DNA from: Chaenocephalus aceratus
Lineage: Eukaryota > Chordata > Actinopteri > Perciformes > Channichthyidae
DNA length: 64,000 bases
Assembly (NCBI GenBank): GCA_023974075.1
Contig: CM043791.1
Location: forward strand, 2,768,509-2,832,508
Direction: 5' to 3'
Positions 55,735 through 64,000 of this stretch are shown here, piece after piece. The notes beneath the pieces are model-generated. The model ran no database searches and was not told the origin of the DNA. It worked only from the letters and a program-made list of their open reading frames with translations. How positions within the stretch are numbered: the first letter of the stretch is position 1; each line of letters starts with the position of its first letter. The translations under genes and the position numbers were made by a program.

Positions 55735-57784
55735 AGAGCCTGTGACAGCATCCCAACAAACTGTTGTGCAATGAAATATTGGGCTACTAGTCATCTCGAA
55801 CCGTCAGTTTAAAAAAGAAAAAAAGCGATACCGTTCCGTTAAATATCAATAATTTCGAACATCGCGGGGGAATTCCTTCGACTCATTTTGAAGTTTTGGG
55901 GGAAGCCGGAAGTGACGTAAATGCGGGAATGCTTCGAGAGCCAAACACGGACAAAGTGTGTTGTCATGTGTAGAAAATGGCGAATTACTGAGATTAGGTA
56001 CGTTAATAACGTTTTAATGAAGTTGACTACAGTATATTCATATTTTTTCAGTGCTTTCATGTCTCAATTCGCGAACATAAACATAAATGATCGTGGTGAA
56101 GAGATGATGATTACATTAGGATTAAAAATCGGGAGTGAGAGCTGCTGCATTTCTTCCTCGCGTCGGATGTGATATAAAAACAAATCGATTATTTTTGTAG
56201 TTGTTAAACTCAAGTGGATGAAACTACATTTATTAGTGCTTTCATGTCAATTCGGCGAACATATGATACATTAAATTATCGTGAGGATGATGATAAAAAA
56301 TCGTTTGTTTGAGCCGGTCTGCATTTCCTGATGAGAAAAGAAACCGATGCTTTTTGTAGTTGTAGTACACCAAACATGGATTAAACGTGTGTTTTTTTTA
56401 CCACAATGTTGGGGAAATTAATGGATAAAATGCACAGATTATTATTATTATTATTATTCCCACTCCGATCGGGACACTAGGTCCACCGTTTCCCCGCAGC
56501 GAGGCTCCCCCCGTTGACAGTTTACGTGGGCTGGGTGCAGTGGCGGACTGGCCATCGGGACGAATCCCGATGGGCCGGTACCGAAGTGGGCCGGTCGGAT
56601 AAGTAACTAGCACATCCCCCATAGGCGGCGCGTGAGGCTCAGGTTTGAGAAGGCTAAATAACTTATTTTACTGACGCTGCCCACCTCCGGCGGTCTATAG
56701 AAAAGAGATCAACTCAGTGTGCGGAGTTTAAATCTCTCAAGTCATATTACAGGATAAAGGAAATACAGTTTAAACTGCCGTATGCAGAGAAGACGCCGAC
56801 GTGTCGCACTTATCATTCATATTACATCATCAATCAGATCATCGATCATATAATATCATAATATATCATATATTTCCTTATCTGAGTCAGCTTCTCCAGC
56901 TCATCTGGCCGTGCAACACTCACAGTGTCACAGACTGTATGCAGAAGTATTATTTTAAGCAACACATTATGTTGACGAAACACTCGAGACAAATGTAATT
57001 AAAGTCAGATCCACTCGTGTCTTAGACGTGAACGCGCTCTCAGCTGGAGAGAGAAACCCTGGCTTGATTTACCGAGTTGATAACCAGCGTCGTAGGACCG
57101 CTTAGCGAGATCTCGTTTGTTAGTTTGTTGTTAGTTTGTGTGTTACTCAAACATATCCAGGGTCTGTTGAACTGGCTTTGTAGTACAGGGCACAGGTGGC
57201 TAGCAGCGCTAAGGTCAAAGACACAGACATGGATGCAGTGACACAAATATTTACATATTTACATTTACTATCTACAGCCCCTGACATCCCCCACTCCCCC
57301 CGTTGACAATTTACTAGCGGTACCGAAGTGGGCCGGTCGAGAGTCCCGGGATGATTTTTAGTCCCATTCCACCACTAGCTACATGACCATATGATCGCCA
57401 ATATTGACGCACCTCATTCCTAAACTTCTAACAGATACAACATAAACCGATCCTTCAGCCTCATATGAGCTCTCAGACACGTTCAAAATTAAACTGTCAT
57501 CGCTGTCTGAGCTTGCTGCTGTGTGCACCGTCGTGCGTTTACATGCAGAAGCTGGGATCCTGAACGGTGCAGCTGGAGCGCTGTGCCCGCAATGACGTCA
57601 CCCATCATTTGGCGGGACTTGAAGAATCCGCGAGAAGATCCAGAAAATTGTCAACATTGAAGGGCAGATTAATGGTTATCAAAGTACAAATATCCAAAAT
57701 CAGTTCAGTAACGGTTTTCAAGGGGACAATATTTACTCAAATTGATGGGTTTGGATGATGAGGGAAAACCGTGTCACAGGCTCT
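55735..57784. mobile_element. TTAA element with AGAGCCTGTGACA ends (Kolobok-like)
   Basis: TTAA (55731-55734) precedes AGAGCCTGTGACA and TTAA (57785-57788) follows TGTCACAGGCTCT, a perfect 13-bp inverted repeat. The empty site with one TTAA is at 41284-41287. No transposase or THAP motif seen. The interior holds another hAT-like end pair and a second copy of the 40977-41460 sequence (about 56690-57200). Confidence 0.85.
56538..57376. mobile_element. Probable hAT with CAGTGGCGGACTGGCC end
   Basis: The left end CAGTGGCGGACTGGCCATC is a familiar fish hAT terminus. The right end (gtcccattccaccactag) is a decayed inverse. No convincing 8-bp duplication. The ggtaccgaagtgggccggtc segment occurs near both ends (56576 and 57318) in the same orientation. 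Confidence 0.45.
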
Positions 57785-60329
57785 TTAAGTCATGGATGTT
57801 TAAAGTTTAACTTCTTCATATGTCTAATATTATAGTTGACTTTTCATTCAGGAAGTATGACGCTGCGCTGTCAGTATGCTTCTCCATGTTTGTGATTGGT
57901 CGAATGCTCCAAATACCACCCCTTTCATGTGAACGCGCACCTACATATGTAGCGCTTCATTTCAGACGCCTACCCGTGCGGGTCCGTGATCGGCACGGGG
58001 TGGGCCCCTGCTGAAAAGGAAAACCCCCCCGCAGGACTTGAAACGCCCCCTTGAAAAATACATTTAATTATAATGAAACCAGCTGCAATGGATCATGGAT
58101 CCACCAGGGGGAGCCGTGAAAAGCTGCCACACTGGAACTCATGTGAAATAAACAGCTGATCTACAGGTATCTGATATAGTGGATATTTGTTAAGATCCAT
58201 ATGTCACGGATAGGATCATATTCTGTGCTAAATAAGAGACATGTAATGATTTACTAAACATCACCATGTTTTTATTTAACAAAATAATGTTTAATTCACG
58301 TTGGCGTAAGTACAAAACCATCGCTATGTTTTTAGATCAGGAAATGCATCCAGGCTCAAACAAACGATTTTCAATCATCATCCTCACGATCATTTAATGT
58401 ATCATATGTTCGCGAATTGAAATGAATGAACTAAATGTAATCCACGTGAGTTTACAACAACAAAAATAATCGCTTTGTTTCACATCCGACCGGAGGAAAA
58501 TGCAGCACGGCTCTCACTACCGATCATCCTAATCCCACGGGCAAACAATAATATGTACAGTGTTAATAGTTTACTAGTGTCTAATATTACTGGGGATTTC
58601 GGAATTGTACTGGATTTTGATTATTGTATCGGCTTCATATCGCAATATATTCCCGAAGTCTGAAATGCAAAAATGTCCCACATTAGGGCAATTCACCCTA
58701 CATTTAATCATTCAAACAAAGTCATATTTCGTTTCTTTTTAACGAAATAAATGTGGTTTAATCCACATCATTTGGGGACGGGTCGCTGCTTGTTGCACCT
58801 GGTTAGAAGCTAAACTGCATTTCGTTGTCTCAGTAGGCCTACCTGCAATATGTGCAATAACAATAAAGTTGAATCTAATCTTGAGCAGGAACAAATGTAT
58901 TTAGGCTACTTAGTACATATCTGACATAAACGATTAAACACATTTGTGCATTCTTTAAACCGAGTCAAGCCGAGTCCGGAGGTGGCGGCACATTAAAGTG
59001 TGCACCTGATTGTTTAACTTGAAGGTGCCTGATGACATTTAATCATTAAAACAAAATCATATTTCGTTTATTTTTAACGAAATAAATGTGGTTTAATCCA
59101 CATATTTAGGACTACTGTGTTAATTGTTTCCTGTAGTATTGTTTAACTTGAAGGTGCCTGATGCAGAGTCCTGCACAGGTCTGATTTTAAAGACCCGCTC
59201 CCGCTCCGCGCAATACCGAACCCGCCCCGCTACCCGCACATATTGCCAATTAGTTCCGCAACCCGACCTGACCCGTCGGCACAAGATCGGCAACCCAACC
59301 CGAACCCGCATAGCCTAGCCTATATATGAGTAGTGAAAACGTGCAATTATATACACATGCAGTGGCATATTTGTCTCAAAAAGCGTGGGATGTTGGTTAT
59401 TTTCTCCATCTAGGACAGGGGTGGGGAACCTCCGGCCCCCGGGCCGTATACGGCCCGCGAGACCATTTAGTACGGCCCTCGAGGTAATTTATAAACACAC
59501 ACAAAAAACAAAAAAATGAAAGAAATCTAGACCGCAAACAAATTAAACAAGCAAGTGCCTGTTTTTCCTGGCCAAGATCAGGGTCCTTGAACACAACACG
59601 AGCCTAACGTGTCATCACGTGATATATGTCTCGTCTGACAGGGGTGTAGTGCTGACTGAGAGCACCAGGACACCGCTCCGGCACTTCCAAAAATTGCAGT
59701 AGCCTACCCATAAGGAGCCGTACACATGCCGCAGTTTTTGCGTGGCTGTGTCTTTGGTTGAAAGCCCAGTGGCGATCTGTTCATGACTGATCATACAGTC
59801 AATAACTTTGTTGTTATTAGCATCTGGTTAGCTAGCTATGCTAACGAATATAAGAAGCTTTTTCTCCAACCAGTGAGGTAAAGGCACAACTTTATATGAT
59901 CATTATTATAAAAAAATAAGATAATAAAGTAAACGGGTATAAAATACTATATAACAGTAAAAAAAAGTTGTTATTAATAAACAAGAATACAGTTTGAAAG
60001 GGGAGTGATTTGTAAAATGTCCATAAAGAAAAAGTAAATCTGTTGAGTTCTGTTTCATATGGGTGTTGAGTTGAGAGATGTATCCATAGAGCTCCTAATT
60101 TTGCTCTCAAATTGCACCAGATTGATGCTTTTAACTTCAACATTTAAAACAAAATCTTCCCGGGGGAGCATACCCCCCGAACCCCCCTAGAGGAGGTTAG
60201 GTCCCCCCCCACTTAAATCATGTCCACATGGATAGGAAACTAAATACATTTGCACACATCTTGTGTCCATATCTTTCTGTTTTGGTGGTCATGCCACACC
60301 GCCCCAGTGAGATGATAGTGAACTGTTCA

Positions 60330-60770
60330 TGAACTTGTCATGAAAAGTTCATGAAATATCAGTGAACCATATTCATGAACAGCTCATAAACAGCTCATAA
60401 CAAAGTTGATGAACTGTTCATGAAAGTGACATGAACATTAAATGGCACTAGGGCAGTTCATGAACTACTCATGAAACTCCTGTGCTGGAATGGTTCATGA
60501 ACAATTCATGGAATATGGTTTTAGGCAGGTTCATGAACAATTCATGAAATGGAGTTTTCAGTGAGTGTGTAGGGATATTCAACAAAGAACATTTCAAGAA
60601 TTGTTCATGAACATATCAAGAACTGTTCATAACAACTTCATGAACCGTTCATGAACAGTTCATACCCAGTCACTGAATATAATTCAATGGCTGGCTATGA
60701 ACTGTTCATGAACTGTTCATGTTCATGAACTGTTCATGAACCATTGACTGTGGGTCAATTGGCAACCATA
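60330..60770. repeat. Left TTCATGAAC array
   Basis: At least a dozen occurrences of gttcatgaac or one-base variants, irregularly spaced and in both phases because the core is palindromic. The array ends in a tight cluster at 60700-60740. Confidence 0.9.
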
Positions 60771-60958
60771 GAAAACAACAATTATGTCAATCACAATGGA
60801 ACTTTACTCAAATGAACAAACAAACAAACAAACATGTATACAGGTGGAGCACTACAATGAATCCTATCACTATTTGAAGCAGTTCTTGACACTCAGCTGC
60901 ACAACATTTTTTGTTACGGGTCCCAAAAGCTTGGGTACCACAGCAACAATAAATGATT

Positions 60959-61028
60959 TCTGTAGAAAACAGAAAAGTGCAGCAGCAATAATTATACACA
61001 GGATCCGGTTGATCGTCTGGAATGCTTC
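60959..61028 (+). repeat. Direct duplication flanking the L2 region, left copy
   Basis: ctgtagaaaacagaaaagtg then cagcagcaataattatacac and aggatccggttgatcgtctg. The right copy is at 62333-62398 with few differences. An L2 and about 0.4 kb of other sequence lie between. Confidence 0.9.
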
Positions 61029-61165
61029 TTATTCAAAATTCAAAGTACACAGTTACATTCAAATAGCTGAACTTTACAAACATCACATTTCTCCATTTAA
61101 GTTATCTGTCTGTCACAGTCAATTACTGTATCTCAAGGAGAAATTCAACATAGTCAATATAAATT

Positions 61166-61950
61166 ATTACATTACATTGCATTTAGCTGACGCTTTTATC
61201 CAAAGCGACTTACAATAAGTGCGTTCGACCAACAAAATACAATCACATAAATACATCAGGTTTCATAGAGCAAAAACATTTCAAGTGCTACTCAACTGGC
61301 TTTAGGTAAGCCAGTCCATAAGTGCTTTGTTAATAGTTCTATTGCTCGAAGTAGAGTCGAAAGAGATGAGTTTTCAGTCTGCGCCGGAAGGTGTGTAAGC
61401 TTTCTGCTGTCCTGATGTCAATGGGGAGCTCATTCCACCATTTTGGAGCCAGGATAGCAAACCCACGTGTTTCTGCTGATGGGAACTTGGGTCCCCCTCG
61501 CAGTGCGGGTGCAGCGAGCCGTTTGGTTGATGCAGAGCGGAGTGCACGTGCTGGGGTGTACGATTAACCATGTCCTGGATGTAGGAAGGGCCAGATCCAT
61601 TCGCAGCATGGTACGCAAGTACCATTGTCTTGAAGTGGATTCTAGCAGTTACCGGAAGCCAGTGAAGTGAGCGGAGGAGCGGCGTGGTGTGGGAGAATTT
61701 AGGAAGGTTGAAGACCAGACAAGCCGCTGCATTCTGGATGAGCTGCAGGTCGGATGGCACATGCAGGTAGACCAGCCAGGAGGGAGTTGCAGTAGTTTAG
61801 GCGTGAGATGATGAGAGCCTGGACCAGAACCTGCGTCGCTTTCTGGGTCAGCTGGGGACGCATCCTCCTGATGTTGTAAAGCGTGTATCTGCAGCAGCGG
61901 GTTGTAGCAGCTATGTTTGCAGTGAAGGACAGGTTGTTATCTATAAACAC
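61166..61950 (-). mobile_element. L2 LINE 3' end, antisense
   Basis: Tail (attacattacattgcattta) at the left, coding part to the right. It includes the unbroken text of the LTR target (61644-61648, agcag). 5'-truncated near 61950. Confidence 0.88.
61374..61950 (-). pseudogene. L2 reverse transcriptase C-terminal region
   Basis: Minus-strand reading gives FIDNNLSFTANIAATTRCCR, then YNIRRMRPQLTQKATQVLVQ and ALIISRLNYCNSLLAGLP. A frameshift near 61700-61760 follows, then QNAAACLVFNLPKFSHTTPL and LHWLPVTARIHFKTMVLAYH. These are the thumb/C-terminal landmarks of L2 pol (SRLDYCNSLLAGLP, RLVFN, LHWLPV..RI.FK). It extends the fragment at 42351-42785 upstream by about 120 codons. The YxDD palm is not included. 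Frameshifts make it inactive. Confidence 0.88.
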
Positions 61951-62332
61951 ATAACGCTATCAAATAATACTTTCTATCAATATATCTATCTTTACCAAAT
62001 ATAACATATTATGGAGATCACAAAAATACACTGTCAATGTTAATAAACAAAAAACAAGGCAATGTGCCTGCAAGACTGCACTCAGGTAAACAAAACATAT
62101 TACCCGTGCGCAGCATCTAACCTGCCTGCGAGCCTTCGCTCAGGTCACATTTACCCAGGTGCGGCTGAAGCCCGCGAAAATGGCATCTATTGTTGCCGAC
62201 AGTTTAGTATTTTTAAAATACCGTTACTATGTCAAACATGCTCAAAACCTTCTGACACACTCTCCTAAACATCTCCAACATCATATCTAATTCACACAAG
62301 TTAACATCGATCATTTTCATTATGTACTGACC

Positions 62333-62398
62333 TGTAGAAAACAGAAAAGTGGAGCAGCAATAATTATACACAGGATCCGGTTGATCGTCTGGATTGCT
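62333..62398 (+). repeat. Direct duplication flanking the L2 region, right copy
   Basis: Second copy of 60959-61028, 1374 bp downstream, with a c-to-g and an a-to-t difference among others. Confidence 0.9.
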
Positions 62399-62674
62399 TC
62401 TGAGGAGGGGGCGGAAGTGTCCCCCCTAAGGTAACCCAGATGTCACCGCTCACCTGCCAAAGGTTCCACCTTGGCGCTACTTACTCGTACTGCTTCTCAA
62501 ACAGTACAGATAAACCATAAAATAATATGAATGTCACCAAAATAAATACAGATAATGTTCAGTTTCAAATTCACTATTGTTTTGTTTTAAGATTAAAAGT
62601 TTTAAAAAAGAAAGAAATGTTCAAATAGTAGATGAATATTCAAGAGGTATTTAAAAACATCACACTGATCATCA

Positions 62675-63040
62675 AAAGTTCATAAAATGCTCATGAATAT
62701 TCCAAAATATTCTGAACTTGCCACAATCATCCAAAATTCATGAAATGCTCAGTCATGAAAAGTTCATGAAATACTCATGCACACTTTTTGGGGTTTTAAA
62801 TATAATGTTGTGATTGGCTGGATCATGAAAAGTTCATAAATTGCTCATAAAAGTCTGTCATGAGCAAAACAGGAACTTTATATGAATGAACAATGTTCAT
62901 AAACATTTCATGAACTGCTCTTTAAAATGGTTCATGAGCATTTTAAGAATTTTGGTTCATGAACATGACAAGTGAACATATAATGAGTTGTTCATGAATG
63001 TTTCATGAGTGCTCATGAACAGCTCATAAAGTCATGAACT
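62675..63040. repeat. Right TTCATGAAC array
   Basis: Looser array of gttcatgaac, ttcataaa and catgaaca variants. Together with the left array it frames the element ends. Confidence 0.85.
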
Positions 63041-63169
63041 CCATCTCGCAGGGGCGTGCACGTGCATGCATGCACGCACGAGGTCAATCATTTGTACGGC
63101 CCTCGGAGGATGTTGAACAAATTGAAATGGCCCTTGAGAGGAAAAAGGTTCCCCACCCCTGATCTAGGA

Positions 63170-64000
63170 TGACACCAAAAGCCTCTCAGACGTTGGATTT
63201 CGCTCTTGAGGAAGTGTTATTGAAAATGCTGTATTCTCCACTAGAGAGCTTCACCTCGAATGTGGCGCGCACAGCAGCAGATTGATGCGCTGCAGAGGTT
63301 ATGATTATGCACGGTCCCGCGGGGGAGAAGTCTGAGGATTTAAACATTAAACTAAATTATTATTTGAATTGGATAAAGGTAATGGTTATCGATGGTGCTT
63401 TTATAGCCTATTGTATAATAACTGTGTGATTTATATTGCTTTTTAAATGCATATATGGCCACCCATTTACACGGCTCTTCCCGTCAAGAATATGAATAGA
63501 ACTTAGTTAGATAATCACACACGTCTCCCCGTCCCGAAAATGAAACAAAAGAGGAAACAATTTTCAAGTTCAGTTTTCAACGTTTTATTTAAAATAACTG
63601 ACATAACAGACACCATACTGTAGGCCTATCTGCTGCGGAAACCAGGACGAGCTATTTCGGGATCTGTTTTCCAGGGGCCCCTCAGTCTCTCATATACCCG
63701 GCTCCTGATCTGAAGGTGTAAATGTTTGAATGATGAATAAACAGTGAGGAGGGGTACAGTATGAATACACTAGATATACACAGCAGCCCAGCCTGTGAGC
63801 AGTATGAACACCAGTGAGCGCTCAGCTCGAGATACCAGCGAGTCGAGAGAGAGAATGATATCTGCATTTTCTCTTTTGGTTTGATTAGGACACATCCTGG
63901 GGATTGTGTTTACAAACATTGACCAGACCGTTCACCAGCCCCACCCCCCATGTTGCCTATGCTGTCCTGTGTTGCGAACTCTTTGTTTAAAACGAATTGG
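63170..64000. other. Continuation of TA element copy B
   Basis: Non-coding. 63712-63820 is inverted relative to 44640-44730 of copy A, while 63858-63910 and 63930-64000 match 44385-44440 and 45105-45172 in direct orientation. No open frame with known motif. Confidence 0.6.

Larger units (their letters stand above)
42013..57943 (-). repeat. Inverted copy of the interior of the 40842 element, in four pieces
   Basis: 42013-42300, 54649-54780, 55553-55734 and 57785-57943 together read as the reverse complement of about 41890 back to 41127. The gaps between pieces are an L2 with a Gmr1-like element inside, a solo LTR, a TTAA element, and the TA element that starts at 57944. The uninterrupted partner at 41127-41890 supplies the empty site for each insertion. 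Confidence 0.85.
60300..63056. mobile_element. DNA element with terminal TTCATGAAC arrays
   Basis: Comparison with the uninterrupted hAT copy (23078-24406) places the insertion between gccacac and tgcacgtgc. The ends CGCCCCAGTGAGATG and (inverse of right end) CGCCCCTGCGAGATG form a TIR. Next to each end is a ~400-bp array of the palindrome TTCATGAA (60330-60770 and 62675-63040). The middle holds an L2 fragment and a 65-70-bp direct duplication. No transposase and no clear target duplication. Confidence 0.75.
59416..63161 (-). mobile_element. Charlie-like hAT, second copy
   Basis: The termini CAGGGGTGGGGAACC and GGTTCCCCACCCCTG are flanked by a perfect duplication, atctagga (59408-59415, 63162-63169). 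Same family as 23078-24406, opposite orientation (for example acggcccgcgagac and the gtttttcctggccaag segment). It is split by the element at 60300-63056. Confidence 0.95.
57944..64000. mobile_element. TA-flanked DNA element, copy B (right end outside window)
   Basis: Starts CATATGTAGCGCTTC after TA (57942-57943), the empty TA being at 41127-41128. 57944-58690 matches 43225-44520 of copy A with a ~400-bp deletion. Further blocks of copy A recur in altered order, and 63712-63820 matches 44640-44730 inverted. A hAT (59416-63161) is nested. The window ends inside it. Confidence 0.8.

Noticed and set aside
59120..59318. Arginine-rich frames on both strands
   Set aside because: They come from a gc-rich acccg/cccgcc simple-repeat-like stretch (a common fish repeat) and have no domain.
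60330..63040. Possible CRISPR-like or regulatory palindrome array
   Set aside because: Spacing is irregular, the repeats are 8-10-bp palindromes without uniform spacers, and they are confined to the ends of one inserted element.

Overview
This window looks like a piece of a teleost fish genome, probably a percomorph, that consists almost entirely of transposable elements nested inside one another. The evidence is a set of fish-typical repeats: L2 and Rex1 LINE 3' ends, a Ty3/gypsy element of the Gmr1 type (integrase ahead of reverse transcriptase), many hAT elements with 8-bp target duplications, piggyBac and Kolobok-like elements at TTAA sites, a long CA microsatellite and several long-inverted-repeat elements. 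I found no convincing host protein-coding gene, no tRNA or rRNA gene and no CRISPR array. Nearly every open frame is a remnant of a transposase or retrotransposon protein.

Layout, 1-18424: a partial long-TIR element (1-545) and a LINE 3' end (596-1005); a 5.5-kb element with ~0.8-kb inverted arms and TTA flanks (1721-7259) carrying a Rex1 fragment, an L2 tail and a BED-finger hAT; a hAT end and A-rich repeat (7307-9656); the 5' end of a TTF-type hAT with exon 1 (9912-10026), followed by a 3-kb long-TIR element (10185-13146) that holds another hAT and a MITE; a piggyBac fragment (13497-14420); and a Kolobok-like element encoding a THAP domain (16168-17585).

18425-40839: a broken Gmr1-like LTR element whose gag is split after 45 codons by a 19.3-kb piggyBac (19825-39131). 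That piggyBac contains a TTF-type hAT (21160-39104). The hAT contains a BED hAT (22636-24871), which holds another hAT (23078-24406) with a LINE tail inside it. The same TTF hAT also contains a second piggyBac (26178-36941), which carries two THAP-encoding elements, a higher-order tandem repeat and a BED hAT (33437-36847) with a further hAT inside (35010-36510). Six levels of insertion can be read from target duplications and matching broken frames.

40842-57943: an element with TATACTACGAAGC ends and an adjacent inverted copy of its interior. The inverted copy is split by an antisense L2 (42301-54648), which is split by a second, better preserved Gmr1-like element (42809-54597, 5-bp duplication agcag). 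Its 5' LTR is interrupted by a 4.0-kb TA-flanked element, its linker by a hAT, and its integrase/RT boundary by a solo-LTR-like insertion. The reverse transcriptase/RNase H frame is still open and carries an unusual in-frame 46-bp palindrome. The inverted flank is further split by a solo LTR (54785-55552) and a TTAA element (55735-57784).

57944-64000: a second copy of the TA-flanked family, not closed within the window, containing a hAT (59416-63161). That hAT is split by an element with dense TTCATGAAC arrays at both ends (60300-63056). Several insertions have an uninterrupted counterpart elsewhere in the window, so the order of events can be read from this sequence alone.
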